Shown: positions 18,989 to 27,631 of the stretch, in pieces
Layout of the letters: every line of letters starts with the position of its first letter
Position numbering within the stretch: the stretch's first letter is position 1
Origin: Algoriphagus sp.
GTDB lineage: Bacteria; Bacteroidota; Bacteroidia; Cytophagales; Cyclobacteriaceae
DNA: 64,000 nucleotides
Direction of reading: 5' to 3'
NCBI RefSeq assembly: GCF_030694375.1
Contig: NZ_JAUXYL010000038.1
Span: forward strand, 186,001-250,000
Notes under the pieces: generated by a model
Seen by the model: the letters and a program-made list of their open reading frames with translations, nothing else
Told to the model about the DNA's origin: nothing
The model's database searches: none
Position numbers and translations under genes: made by a program

Positions 18989-19873
18989 ATGATTGACTCA
19001 TTTATCAATTACCTCGAGTACGAAAAGCGAAGCAGCCCGCATACCGTGCTGGCGTATCGCAACGATTTGGAGCAAGTAGCTGATTTTGTGTCTCTTTCAT
19101 TTGAGATGAATGAGCTTACCCAGTGCACGCATTCAGAACTTCGCGCTTGGGTGATTGATTTGGTCGAAAATGGTTTGAGTACCACCTCAGTGAACCGAAA
19201 AATCGCCACTTTGAGATCCTATTATAAGTTTTTGTTGCGCTCCCGGCTGATTACTCAAGATCCCACTTACAAGTTAAAATCCCTTAAAAATCCGAAAAAA
19301 CTTCCCGAATTTGTACAGGAATTGACCATTGAATCCGTTTTAGAGGAGGACGTTTATGAACCGACTTTTGAGGGGCAGCGGGACCGAATGGTGATGGAGT
19401 TTCTCTACCTGACGGGAGTTAGACTTTCGGAATTAACCAACCTCAGGTGGAAGGATTTAAATCTCATCGAAGACCAGGTGAAAGTTTTAGGCAAAAGGAA
19501 AAAAGAACGAATAATCCCATTGACAAAATCCCTGAAACAGAATATCATTTTGTATCAAAAAGTATTTGAGGAAAGGTTTTCAAAAACAGACGGGAATGCC
19601 TACTTTATTGTAACCAATCGGGGAGAGCAAAGCTATTCTATGTTGATTTATCGGATCGTCAGACATTATTTAGACCTATTTGCGCAGAATACGCGTAGAA
19701 GCCCACATTTGCTCCGGCACACCTTTGCCACTCACCTACTCAACAAAGGTGCCGACCTCAATGCTGTAAAGGACCTACTTGGTCATGCCAATCTGGCGGC
19801 GACTCAGGTCTATACCCACAACTCTATGGAAAAACTGAAGGCTGTGTTTGAACAGGCACATCCTAAAGCGTAA
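18989..19873 (+). CDS. Tyrosine recombinase XerC/XerD type
   Basis: A 294-residue site-specific recombinase of the Xer group, which resolves chromosome dimers at dif. An N-terminal SAM-like DNA-binding domain (YLEYEKRSSPHTVLAYRNDL) is followed by the catalytic domain with Arg145 (TGVRLSEL), His240/Arg243 (HLLRHTF), His266 (GHANLAA) and the nucleophile Tyr275 (TQVYTH). GTG 18986 and ATG 18989 are adjacent; ATG is preferred. TACCTTTTG ends only 4 nt before the ATG, so the mRNA may be leaderless. No mobile element surrounds it, supporting a housekeeping role. XerC or XerD cannot be decided by eye. Confidence 0.92.
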   Translation: MIDSFINYLEYEKRSSPHTVLAYRNDLEQVADFVSLSFEMNELTQCTHSELRAWVIDLVENGLSTTSVNRKIATLRSYYKFLLRSRLITQDPTYKLKSLKNPKKLPEFVQELTIESVLEEDVYEPTFEGQRDRMVMEFLYLTGVRLSELTNLRWKDLNLIEDQVKVLGKRKKERIIPLTKSLKQNIILYQKVFEERFSKTDGNAYFIVTNRGEQSYSMLIYRIVRHYLDLFAQNTRRSPHLLRHTFATHLLNKGADLNAVKDLLGHANLAATQVYTHNSMEKLKAVFEQAHPKA

Positions 19874-19910
19874 ATAAATCAATTGTTCAACCACTTAAAT
19901 GCAAATCACT

Positions 19911-20216
19911 ATGAAACTGCAGATGCACTCCATCCACTTTGATGCGGATCGCAAATTGATCGACTTTATTCAGCGAAAGGCGGACAAACTGGACACCTTC
20001 TATGATCGAATCATCGATGGGGAGGTTTTTATGAGGATCGATAAAAATGAGAAAAATGAAAATAAAATAGTCGAGATAAAGCTAAATGTGCCCGGGAAAC
20101 AGTTTTTTGCAAAGCATCAGGATGAATCTTTCGAAGCTGCAGCAGATGAAGCAGTCGAGGGCTTGCGCAGACAAATCAAAAAGTATAAAGAGAAGGTAGT
20201 GCTGGTAAAACAATAA
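19911..20216 (+). CDS. hpf: Ribosome hibernation promoting factor (short HPF/RaiA)
   Basis: A 101-residue HPF/RaiA-family protein that binds the 30S decoding region and silences ribosomes in stationary phase. From ATG 19911 it aligns without gaps to the E. coli HPF start (MKLQMHSIHFDADRKLIDFI; then KADKLDTFYDRI), so this start is preferred to the ATG at 19899. EIKLNVPGKQFFAKHQDESF and EAVEGLRRQIKKYK are the family's later strands and helix. There is no C-terminal dimerisation domain, so it is the short type. It follows the Xer gene by 37 bp and may share its transcript. Its terminator lies inside the end of the convergent gene. Confidence 0.92.
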   Translation: MKLQMHSIHFDADRKLIDFIQRKADKLDTFYDRIIDGEVFMRIDKNEKNENKIVEIKLNVPGKQFFAKHQDESFEAAADEAVEGLRRQIKKYKEKVVLVKQ

Positions 20217-20235
20217 TCCATTCCATACTCAAAAT

Positions 20236-21939
20236 TCAAACCCTCAGGAAACTGGGGGTTTTATTTTTGCCTTTCAAAAAATCGTTTTTTCGACTCAAAA
20301 AGAAATACTTTCTTCCTGTAGATTCTAGCAACAAATCAAATTCAGGTTTTCCGTACAATTTCAAAAGATCAGGAATTTGCTTTGAGTCCCAACTGACCGA
20401 AGCTTGATTTACTTCAAATCCAGAAGTGTCTAGCGAATCCAGCATCCGATCTTCGATTATTAAGTTTTCAAATTGAGCTACTTCATTCTTCCAGCCCGAC
20501 CTTGACAAGTCCACAAGGTGATAGGATGTGCCCAGACTCATTCGGATTTTGCTACCGGCATGCAGGTTGCCAACGAAACCAATGGGTAATTCTGGGTTGA
20601 TTTGTGCTTTTTCTACATATGACCAGACCTGATTTCCCTGATGGGGGAGCGAAATATGATACGTGATAGTAGAGAGCATAAAGAATATCAGTAAAAAAGA
20701 ATAAGCGATCAGTTTGGGAAGTTTTTTTGGAGAACCTACCCAAGTAATGGCAGCATAGCTCAAAAACAATGCACCGATCAACCATTGAAGCCGAAGCCAA
20801 ACCGTCCCTTTTTCCCCTGAATTGATAGAAATGCTAAAGCCAGCGAGAATGACTATCACAAAGAGAAGCACGCCCAAAGAAATTTTTATTGATTTCTGCC
20901 GATTAAAGGCACCTCCACGCACCAACACCCAACCCAGCCAAACCGCCAAAACCGGTGCCACAGGGAGCAAGTAGCGCTCATAAAACTTACTGGTCATCGC
21001 GCCCATTGCTAAGATGGCCAAACCCCAAAGTATTGCGAAACCAAAAAATGCTGCGTTTTCTTTCCAGCATTTGACAATGAGATTCTTCGATGCAGGAATT
21101 GCCAAAAGCACCCAAGGAATAAACATGGCGATCAATAGAACAAAGGCAAGAAGTCCATTTTGAAAAATTAAGAGAATCCTGGATGCCACCCGAATCCCAA
21201 CTTGATCCTCCAGAAAGCTATCCAAATACGTAGGCCCATGAATCTTCCACATGGCTACAAACCAAAACAGCGCAATAAAAAGACTTACTGCCAAGGCTGG
21301 AATATTCAACAATGTTTTCCATGAAATCCTTTTCCAAGGATTAAATAAAAGAAAGAGCAAACCCAAAACGCCCAATGCCGCAGCAGGAAGCCCTTTAACC
21401 TCAAAGGCTAAAGCCAATCCCAAATACATAAGCCAGCTGTATTTTTTTGAAGCTTGATCTCCGTTCCGAAGCAAACCGGCAAAACCAATTGCGCTGATGG
21501 TCATGGTCAAAACCAGCAATACATCGGGAATGGATCGACCTGAAGAAAGGATCAAAACAGGATTGGCTGCCATAATCAAAGCAGATACACTAGCTATCTT
21601 TTCATTTCTAAAAAGAACTTTACCAAGCCAAAAAGTCAATCCAACGGTAAAGGCACCTGAAAGCAAAAAGAAAATTCTCGACCCAAATTCGTTGACGCCG
21701 AAAAGCTTGAATCCTGCCACAACTGCCCAATAGGTCAAAATAGGCTTCTTAAAACGAAGTTCCCCACTTCCCAAATAAGTCGTGAAGTAATCTCCGTTTT
21801 GGAGCATTTTGACCGCTGCGTCCCGATAGTAGATTTCATCGGGATAGTGCATGTGAAAATTCAACGCAAAAGGCCCTACCAATACCATGAAGGCGGCCAT
21901 GAGGATCCAGGGATTGATTCGCAATTCTTGGGAAAGCAT
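20236..21939 (-). CDS. GT39/ArnT-like membrane glycosyltransferase
   Basis: A 567-residue polytopic membrane protein of the PMT/ArnT glycosyltransferase class (GT-C fold), which moves a sugar from a polyprenyl-phosphate donor to a lipid or protein in the periplasm. The first periplasmic loop has the conserved acidic motif YPDEIYYRDAAVKML and GELRFKKPILTYWAVV. About 10-12 hydrophobic segments follow, then a soluble C-terminal domain of about 150 residues. Beside it are a DPM1-type glycosyltransferase and a flippase-like gene, a plausible lipid-linked sugar set. A TATCTTTG box ends 4 nt before the ATG, suggesting a leaderless mRNA. Confidence 0.87.
   Translation of the reverse strand: MLSQELRINPWILMAAFMVLVGPFALNFHMHYPDEIYYRDAAVKMLQNGDYFTTYLGSGELRFKKPILTYWAVVAGFKLFGVNEFGSRIFFLLSGAFTVGLTFWLGKVLFRNEKIASVSALIMAANPVLILSSGRSIPDVLLVLTMTISAIGFAGLLRNGDQASKKYSWLMYLGLALAFEVKGLPAAALGVLGLLFLLFNPWKRISWKTLLNIPALAVSLFIALFWFVAMWKIHGPTYLDSFLEDQVGIRVASRILLIFQNGLLAFVLLIAMFIPWVLLAIPASKNLIVKCWKENAAFFGFAILWGLAILAMGAMTSKFYERYLLPVAPVLAVWLGWVLVRGGAFNRQKSIKISLGVLLFVIVILAGFSISINSGEKGTVWLRLQWLIGALFLSYAAITWVGSPKKLPKLIAYSFLLIFFMLSTITYHISLPHQGNQVWSYVEKAQINPELPIGFVGNLHAGSKIRMSLGTSYHLVDLSRSGWKNEVAQFENLIIEDRMLDSLDTSGFEVNQASVSWDSKQIPDLLKLYGKPEFDLLLESTGRKYFFLSRKNDFLKGKNKTPSFLRV
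20238..20267 (+). terminator. Terminator of hpf with GAAA tetraloop
   Basis: AAACCCTCAG-GAAA-CTGGGGGTTT, a 10-bp stem with one U-G pair, a GNRA loop and a T-rich tail. It overlaps the last codons of the convergent glycosyltransferase gene, whose stop is at 20236-20238. Confidence 0.85.
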
Positions 21940-21943
21940 GCCG

Positions 21944-21951
21944 CAAAGATA
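21944..21951 (-). promoter_or_regulatory. -7 box directly before the GT39 gene
   Basis: TATCTTTG on the minus strand, exact TAnnTTTG. Only 4 nt separate it from the ATG at 21939, so transcription should begin at or next to the start codon. Confidence 0.65.
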
Positions 21952-22035
21952 GTTTTATTGAACTTTAGTAGGCCGAATTTCCTTTTGTTCGCTTAACCTA
22001 TTCCGCTGATTTTTGCGGCAGGAAGGTTTATTCGG

Positions 22036-22043
22036 TATTTTTG
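22036..22043 (+). promoter_or_regulatory. -7 box of the GT2 gene
   Basis: TATTTTTG, exact TAnnTTTG, 15 nt before the ATG at 22059. An in-frame TTG at 22041 lies inside the box and is not the start. Confidence 0.55.
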
Positions 22044-22058
22044 ACCAAATTTTATCCC

Positions 22059-23033
22059 ATGAACAAGCCACTTTTGTCCGTTGTCATCACCGTTTACAAC
22101 GAGGAGGAAAATATCAAACCACTTTTGGAAGCCACCTATGCTGCACTTTCCGAGATAGATTATGAGGTGATCTTGATTGAGGATGGCTCTACGGATCGGA
22201 CTGTGGCAGAAGTCAAAAAATATGCAAATGAGCGTACCAAGCTGATTATTTTCAATCGAAACTTCGGTCAAACGACTGCCTTGGCTGCGGGGATTGACAT
22301 GGCCACCGGGGAATACATCGCCACGATGGACGGCGACCTACAAAATGACCCGACCGATCTCCCATTTATGCTCAATAAAGCTATTGACGAAGAATGGGAC
22401 GTGGTTGCAGGTCGCCGAGCCAAGCGAAAGGATGGTTTCGTACTTCGAAAAATCCCCAGCAAAATCGCCAATTGGGTCATCCGAAATACCACTAAAGTCT
22501 ATCTCAATGACTATGGTTGCACACTGCGGGTGTACAAAGCCGAGATTGCTCAAAATATGGGGCTTTACGGTGAATTGCATCGCTTTATCCCCGTCTTGGC
22601 AAAGCAGCAGGGAGCCAAAATGACCGAAGTCGATGTGAAACATCATCCACGGATTCATGGAACTTCGAAATATGGATTAAGCAGGACCTTCAAGGTTATG
22701 GCCGATCTGATCCTGATGCTTTTCTTCCAAAAGTACTTTCAGCGTCCGATCCATCTATTTGGGGGATTGGGTTTGATGGCGCTTGTTTTGGGTTTTTTGA
22801 TCAATTTCTATCTTCTGGTTATCAAAATCATGGGAGAAGATATATGGGGCCGCCCGATTATGATTGTGGGCTTCATCTTGCTTCTTGGAGGAATTCAGTT
22901 AATCACGACCGGGATTATCGCTGAGATCATTGTTCGAACCTACTTTGAGTCACAGGACAAGAAGACGTACTCGGTGAAGTCCGTTTATCAAGGCAAGATA
23001 GAGGAAGTAAAAAGTGTAAAATCAGAAGTCTAA
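22059..23033 (+). CDS. DPM1/GtrB-like family 2 glycosyltransferase
   Basis: A 324-residue GT2 enzyme that makes a polyprenyl-phosphate sugar on the cytosolic face of the inner membrane. The N-terminal GT-A domain has SVVITVYNEEENI, EDGSTDRT and the DxD-type motif MDGDLQNDP; HPRIHGTSKYGLSR is the dolichol-phosphate-mannose-synthase-like substrate loop. Two hydrophobic segments near residues 235 and 270 anchor the C-terminus, as in GtrB. The adjacent GT39 gene could use its product as donor and the flippase-like gene could move it; that pathway is inferred from neighbourhood. Confidence 0.88.
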   Translation: MNKPLLSVVITVYNEEENIKPLLEATYAALSEIDYEVILIEDGSTDRTVAEVKKYANERTKLIIFNRNFGQTTALAAGIDMATGEYIATMDGDLQNDPTDLPFMLNKAIDEEWDVVAGRRAKRKDGFVLRKIPSKIANWVIRNTTKVYLNDYGCTLRVYKAEIAQNMGLYGELHRFIPVLAKQQGAKMTEVDVKHHPRIHGTSKYGLSRTFKVMADLILMLFFQKYFQRPIHLFGGLGLMALVLGFLINFYLLVIKIMGEDIWGRPIMIVGFILLLGGIQLITTGIIAEIIVRTYFESQDKKTYSVKSVYQGKIEEVKSVKSEV

Positions 23034-23040
23034 ATTGTTC

Positions 23041-23066
23041 GTCACTGCGAGGCACGAAGCAGTCTT
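23041..23066. repeat. Dispersed intergenic repeat
   Basis: The text GTCACTGCGAGGCACGAAGC followed by AGTC resembles a repeat known from many bacterial intergenic regions (GTCATTGCGAGG...CGAAGCAATC). It is partly self-complementary. Only one copy is seen here. The rest of the 150-bp gap to 23183 is low-complexity TTAACCATTAACT-type text. Confidence 0.5.
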
Positions 23067-23183
23067 TTCCTTATTTGAAAAGTAGGCAGTAGGTTCCATT
23101 GAAAATTGAACATTGAGTTTGAAAATTGAGCATTCTTTACCCATTATCCCATTAACCATTAACTCTTAACCATTTTCACCTCC

Positions 23184-24056
23184 TTGACCCGATTCAAAAA
23201 CCAACTCAAAACCGCCCTGAAGCTTTTACTGACTGGATTGGCTTTGTATCTGGTTTTTCGGAAAATCGATACCGGGCAGCTTTGGCAGATCACCAAGACG
23301 ATCCAGTGGTTTTGGTTGATTCCGGCAGTTTTACTTTTTGTAGCGAGCAAAGTTTTCACAGCCTTTCGACTCAATCTCTATTTCAAAAATATCGGAATTA
23401 TGCTTTCCGAAAGTCAAAACTGGCGACTTTACCTCATCGGTATGTTTTATAATCTTTTCCTTCCCGGAGGAATTGGTGGCGATGGGTACAAAGTCTACCT
23501 CCTCAATAAACACTTCAAAACTCCTGTCAAAAAGCTGGTTCAGTCTGCGCTTTTGGATCGGTTGGGTGGTTTGGTGGCGATTGTATTTCTACTTTTTGGA
23601 TTGTTTTTGATAGTCGATATTCAGCTGGATTTCTTGGAAAGTCAGTTCTGGAATGGATTGATGATTGCAGGGTTGATTTTGACAATTCCGACTTTTTGGC
23701 TGTTGCAAAAGTTTTTCTTTCATGATTTCCTTCCCTCATTCTGGTCTGCAAATGGGTGGTCATTTGCCGGGCAAATTGCTCAGCTAGTCTGTGCTTGGTT
23801 TATTTTAAAGTCCCTTGGCATCACAGAAAACATCCTCGCCTACCAGCTCGTGTTTTTGCTTTCCTCAATCGTGGCGGTGCTTCCGCTGACGATTGGTGGA
23901 GTTGGAGCGCGGGAACTGGTTTTCATCTATGCGCACGAGTATGCAGGGATTGAAGAGACTGCAGCGGTAGCTTTTAGCCTGATGTTTTTCTTGATTTCGG
24001 CGGCTGTTTCTTTAGTAGGAGCATTCATCAAAGTCGATATGGCTAAAAAATCATAA
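23184..24056 (+). CDS. Flippase-like membrane protein (LPG synthase TM region / AglD family)
   Basis: A 290-residue inner-membrane protein with about seven hydrophobic segments, of the UPF0104/lysylphosphatidylglycerol-synthetase transmembrane family. YNLFLPGGIGGDGYKVYLL and the late LPLTIGGVGARELVFIY are the family's conserved loops. Members lack the LPG synthase catalytic domain and are thought to move lipids across the membrane. The start is TTG at 23184; no ATG in frame precedes the first helix. Clustering with GT2 and GT39 genes suggests a role with a lipid-linked sugar; this is inference. Confidence 0.8.
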   Translation: MTRFKNQLKTALKLLLTGLALYLVFRKIDTGQLWQITKTIQWFWLIPAVLLFVASKVFTAFRLNLYFKNIGIMLSESQNWRLYLIGMFYNLFLPGGIGGDGYKVYLLNKHFKTPVKKLVQSALLDRLGGLVAIVFLLFGLFLIVDIQLDFLESQFWNGLMIAGLILTIPTFWLLQKFFFHDFLPSFWSANGWSFAGQIAQLVCAWFILKSLGITENILAYQLVFLLSSIVAVLPLTIGGVGARELVFIYAHEYAGIEETAAVAFSLMFFLISAAVSLVGAFIKVDMAKKS

Positions 24057-24084
24057 TAAGCTGTAATTCAATACATTTTTAAAA

Positions 24085-24133
24085 AATCATCATTGCAAAT
24101 TTAAAATATAATTTTAAATTTGCAATGATGATT
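24085..24133. promoter_or_regulatory. 49-bp palindrome carrying symmetric -7 boxes over the start of the AAA gene
   Basis: Perfect 23-bp arms (24085-24107 and 24111-24133) around a 3-nt centre ATA. The right arm holds TAAATTTG (24115-24122), an exact -7 consensus, 2 nt before ATG 24125 and 5 nt before ATG 24128; by symmetry the left arm holds the same box on the minus strand (24096-24103). The arm also covers both ATG codons. It looks like an operator and bidirectional promoter at once, or a cruciform/hairpin at the mRNA 5' end. Confidence 0.8.
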
Positions 24134-25312
24134 CAGCGATTACTTTTCCATAAACTCGAAGAACTAATGCCGGATTTCCCGGCTATTGCCATCCTGGGTT
24201 CCAGGCAGGTGGGAAAGACTACGCTCGCGCAAAGCTTGGCAGAGCACTTCGATCAGGAGTCGATTTATCTCGATTTGGAAAGTCCATCAGACCGGGCAAA
24301 GCTGGCCGAACCGGAGCAATACTTTGACCTGCATGAAGGAAAACTCATCATCTTGGATGAAATCCAGCGTATGCCCGATCTCTTTCCGCTATTGCGGGGA
24401 GTGATCGATCGCCGGAGGAAAAAGGGTTTTCGTGCCTGTCAGTTTCTGATTTTGGGTTCTGCTTCCTTGGAGCTGATCCGTCAGTCATCTGAATCTCTGG
24501 CAGGGCGGATTGCTTACGAAGAACTTCCCGGATTTACCATTTTAGAAGTTGGGGATGAAGGGAAGAACCTAGAAAAATTATGGCTTCGGGGTGGATTCCC
24601 GGATTCCTTTCTTGCGAGTTCAGATAAGGCCAGCACGACATGGCGGCAAAACTTCATCACGACTTACTTGGAGCGAGACATTCCTCAGATCGCTCAGTTT
24701 GTGCCGACGAATCGGTTGCGCAGGCTTTGGACCATGCTTGCGCATGAGCAAGGGCAGATGATCAACTTGTCCAAGTTTGGAGCAAGTCTAGACTTGAGTT
24801 CGCCCACTGTCAAATCCTACGTGGAGCTATTGGAAGACTTGTTGCTGATCCGTTCCATCCGACCATGGATGAGCAATGTAGGCAAGCGCCTGGTGAAAAG
24901 TCCAAAAGTCTATATCCGTGACTCCGGAATCGTGCATACACTTTTGCAAATCGGTTCTCTAGATAATCTTCTTGCCCATCCTGTAGCTGGTTTTAGTTGG
25001 GAAGGTTTGGTGATTGAGCATATCCTGTCTGTTTTGCCAAAAAATGCAGACTACGGTTTTTACCGGACTTCTGCTGGAGCAGAGTTGGATTTGGTTGTCC
25101 AGATGGGTTCCCAACTTTGGGCGATTGAGATCAAACGGACGCTCAGTCCCAAGCTTTCTAAGGGGTTTACCATCGCTGCAGAAGATGTGGAAGCTACCCA
25201 TCGATTCTTGGTTTATGCTGGAAAAGAAGAATTTCCGCTGTCGGAAAATGCAAGTGCGATTGGGTTGATTGGAATTTTACAGAAGATAAGATCAATAGGG
25301 GGAAATGGTTAA
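24125..25312 (+). CDS. AAA-type ATPase with DUF4143 domain
   Basis: A 395-residue protein of the AAA_14/DUF4143 family. Walker A is GSRQVGKTT (residues 25-33); Walker B is [11 protein letters not shown] (about 72-82); [21 protein letters not shown] is the sensor region. The C-terminal half is DUF4143 with a nuclease-like [20 protein letters not shown] core. Members are widespread in Bacteroidota, often in many copies, and have no settled function. The start region lies inside a 23-bp-arm palindrome that also carries the promoter, so expression is probably leaderless and may be self-regulated. Two adjacent ATGs (24125, 24128) are possible starts. Confidence 0.88.
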   Translation: MMIQRLLFHKLEELMPDFPAIAILGSRQVGKTTLAQSLAEHFDQESIYLDLESPSDRAKLAEPEQYFDLHEGKLIILDEIQRMPDLFPLLRGVIDRRRKKGFRACQFLILGSASLELIRQSSESLAGRIAYEELPGFTILEVGDEGKNLEKLWLRGGFPDSFLASSDKASTTWRQNFITTYLERDIPQIAQFVPTNRLRRLWTMLAHEQGQMINLSKFGASLDLSSPTVKSYVELLEDLLLIRSIRPWMSNVGKRLVKSPKVYIRDSGIVHTLLQIGSLDNLLAHPVAGFSWEGLVIEHILSVLPKNADYGFYRTSAGAELDLVVQMGSQLWAIEIKRTLSPKLSKGFTIAAEDVEATHRFLVYAGKEEFPLSENASAIGLIGILQKIRSIGGNG

Positions 25313-25324
25313 ATGCCATTTCCC
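25300..25324. repeat. Inverted repeat over the AAA gene stop and before pyrF
   Basis: GGGAAATGG-TTAAATG-CCATTTCCC, 9-bp perfect arms. The loop carries the stop codon of the AAA-DUF4143 gene, and the right arm abuts the pyrF -7 box. No T-tract follows, so an operator or a processing hairpin is as likely as a terminator. Confidence 0.6.
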
Positions 25325-25332
25325 TACCTTTG
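25325..25332 (+). promoter_or_regulatory. -7 box of pyrF
   Basis: TACCTTTG, exact TAnnTTTG, 18 nt before the ATG at 25351; overlaps an in-frame TTG that is therefore not the start. Confidence 0.65.
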
Positions 25333-25350
25333 CCCAAATTCAAAAAACAC

Positions 25351-26166
25351 ATGACCCGCTCCGAGCTTTTCTCCCAAATCCAGAAAAAATCTTCCTTTTT
25401 ATGCGTAGGTCTTGACCCGGATTTGGAGAAAATTCCTACTCACTTACTTTCTGAACCTGATCCTATTTTTTCCTTCTGCAAGCAAATCATCGAAGAGACA
25501 GCAGACTTTGCAGTGGCCTATAAACCGAATATCGCCTTTTTCGAAGCCTTAGGAGCGAAAGGATGGGAGACACTTGCAAAAGTATCCGAACTTATTCCCA
25601 AGGATATTTTCACCATCGCCGACGCCAAGCGGGGAGATATTGGCAATACGTCCAGCCTTTATGCCAAAGCTTTCTTTGAGACGATGAATTTCGATTCGAT
25701 CACTGTGGCACCCTACATGGGTAAGGATTCGGTGACTCCATTTTTGGAATTTGAAAACAAATGGGTGATTCTCTTGGCTTTGACTTCGAATGTGGGTTCA
25801 ATGGATTTTCAGTTGATTGAGGACAAGGATGGCAAACCGCTTTATCAATCAGTGCTTGAAAAAAGTCAGGAATGGGGTAGTCCGGAAAACCTGATGTATG
25901 TAGTGGGTGCGACTCGGGGAGAACTGATCGGAGAGGTACGGAAAGCAGCTCTGGAACATTTTTTCTTAGTTCCGGGAGTAGGAGCCCAAGGAGGAAGCTT
26001 AGCTGATGTAGCGAAATATGGCATGAACTCGACCTGTGGAATTTTAGTGAATTCCAGCCGGGGAATTATTTATGCTTCGGGGGAAAAAGACTTCGCGAAA
26101 GCTGCTAGAAAGGAAGCGCATAAGCTTCAGGTAGAGATGAAAGGATTGTTGGAAAAGTATCTTTGA
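25351..26166 (+). CDS. pyrF: Orotidine-5'-phosphate decarboxylase
   Basis: A 271-residue decarboxylase that converts OMP to UMP, the last step of de novo pyrimidine synthesis. [31 protein letters not shown] and the catalytic motif [10 protein letters not shown] (Asp91, Lys93, Asp96) identify the long subfamily found in Bacteroidota and Actinobacteria. The phosphate-binding C-terminal loop is [12 protein letters not shown] 25351 is used because an upstream TTG falls in the promoter box. A dispersed palindrome, copy 2, follows the stop by 9 nt. Confidence 0.95.
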   Translation: MTRSELFSQIQKKSSFLCVGLDPDLEKIPTHLLSEPDPIFSFCKQIIEETADFAVAYKPNIAFFEALGAKGWETLAKVSELIPKDIFTIADAKRGDIGNTSSLYAKAFFETMNFDSITVAPYMGKDSVTPFLEFENKWVILLALTSNVGSMDFQLIEDKDGKPLYQSVLEKSQEWGSPENLMYVVGATRGELIGEVRKAALEHFFLVPGVGAQGGSLADVAKYGMNSTCGILVNSSRGIIYASGEKDFAKAARKEAHKLQVEMKGLLEKYL

Positions 26167-26175
26167 TCTAGGCTT

Positions 26176-26209
26176 AACCCTCCAAGGGTTTCGAACCCAT
26201 GGAGGGTTT
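26176..26209. repeat. Dispersed palindromic repeat, copy 2
   Basis: AACCCTCCAAGGGTTTCGAA continuing CCCATGGAGGGTTT; nearly identical to 9214-9249. AACCCTCCA and TGGAGGGTT form the arms. Confidence 0.7.
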
Positions 26210-26278
26210 GACTCTATCAAGCCTTGACTTCTAGTTCTGAATTCCCTAAATTCCATAAACTTTTAGTCTTTGGGAATT

Positions 26279-27574
26279 ATGAACTTCAAAGAAGATTTTT
26301 TACAGGTTGTCTGGAAGTACCAATACTTCGACAAAAAAGACCTTCGGACTACCGATGGTCAACTCCTCCAAATCATGAAGGTAGGCTTTCACAATCAAAG
26401 CGAAGGACCTGACTTTCGGGATGCGACCATTGTTTTGGATGGGGTCACACTCCACGGTCACGTCGAAGTGCATCGGATGGCCTCGGAATGGAAGCAGCAT
26501 GCACACGGAGGCGATCCGGCTTACAATTCGGTGATTCTTCATGTAATCTGGGAAAATGACCGCGAAGTCCTGCGAAATGATGGGACACCGCTTCCAACCA
26601 TCGAACTGAAAGGTAAAATCTTCTTGGAGATCTGGAGAAATTATGAGCAACTACTCGATTTTAAATCCGACCTTCCCTGTGCACATGCTCTGGGCACAGT
26701 GCCTGAAATCATCCGATTTTCGGCTTTGGAAAAGGCCTTGGTGGAGCGGCTTTTGGAAAAATCCCAACTGATACTTGCTATCCTTGATCAAACGAAAGGA
26801 GATTGGGAGGAGACGGCATACCGATGGCTTTTCACCTGTTTTGGATTCAAGATCAACAGTCAGCCCATGGGGGAATTGGCGGCCTTGGTTCCGTATAAAG
26901 TGCTCCAAAAACACCGAACTCAGGTTTCAGCTTTGGAGGCGATGCTATTAGGTCAGGCTGGACTTCTGCCGGAAAAAAGCCATGAACCCTATGTTCAGCA
27001 TTTGATTGGAGAGTATGATTTTTATCAGAAAAAATTCGGCTGGACAACTCCACTTCTGCGTCAACATTGGACTTTTATGGGTGCTCGACCGACTAATTTT
27101 CCGACACAACGAATTGCGCAATTGGCAGCAATTCTTTCCAAAGCACCAAACATTCTTCAGGCAGTGCTCGAGGATAATCGGGAGTTCGCAGCTTTCAAAA
27201 AACTCCTCCAAATCCCGCCTTCTGACTACTGGAAGTATCATTATTCTTTTGGTAAGCCAACCGAAAAAGTGGCTTCCAAAGGTGTGTCAGGCAGCTCTTT
27301 GGAGCTTTTGATCATCAATTTTGTGATTCCGTTATGGTTTGCATATGGACGCTACTTTGAGCAGCCCGAGTGGCAGGAGCGATGCTTTGACCTGATGCAG
27401 ACGATCCCCGCCGAAAGTAATTTCATCATCCGAAAGTATGGGGACAAAGGCTGGAAAGCTGAAAATGCCTTCGATTCTCAGGGTATGATCGGGCTTTTCC
27501 GAACGTATTGCCAGCCCCAAAAATGCCTGAACTGCAAAATCGGGCAGAGCCTTCTCAAGGGCCAATCCAAATGA
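26279..27574 (+). CDS. DUF2851 family protein
   Basis: A 431-residue cytosolic protein of the DUF2851 family, found almost only in Bacteroidota and of unknown function. The N-terminal third is the recognisable part: FLQVVWKYQYFDKKDLRTTD, NQSEGPDFRDATIVLDG, HGHVEVHRMASEWKQHAH and NSVILHVIWENDREVL. The C-terminus has a cysteine pair-like FRTYCQPQKCLNCKIGQ, possibly metal-binding. ATG 26279 is chosen over an in-frame TTG 9 nt upstream. TAGTCTTTG just before the start resembles a -7 box with one extra base. It is flanked by pyrF and a hexapeptide acetyltransferase, which gives no functional clue. Confidence 0.85.
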   Translation: MNFKEDFLQVVWKYQYFDKKDLRTTDGQLLQIMKVGFHNQSEGPDFRDATIVLDGVTLHGHVEVHRMASEWKQHAHGGDPAYNSVILHVIWENDREVLRNDGTPLPTIELKGKIFLEIWRNYEQLLDFKSDLPCAHALGTVPEIIRFSALEKALVERLLEKSQLILAILDQTKGDWEETAYRWLFTCFGFKINSQPMGELAALVPYKVLQKHRTQVSALEAMLLGQAGLLPEKSHEPYVQHLIGEYDFYQKKFGWTTPLLRQHWTFMGARPTNFPTQRIAQLAAILSKAPNILQAVLEDNREFAAFKKLLQIPPSDYWKYHYSFGKPTEKVASKGVSGSSLELLIINFVIPLWFAYGRYFEQPEWQERCFDLMQTIPAESNFIIRKYGDKGWKAENAFDSQGMIGLFRTYCQPQKCLNCKIGQSLLKGQSK

Positions 27575-27631
27575 ATCGTTGCGCAAGCGAGTCATTTCCC
27601 GTACTTTCGCAGTCCAAAACCATTAAAATTC

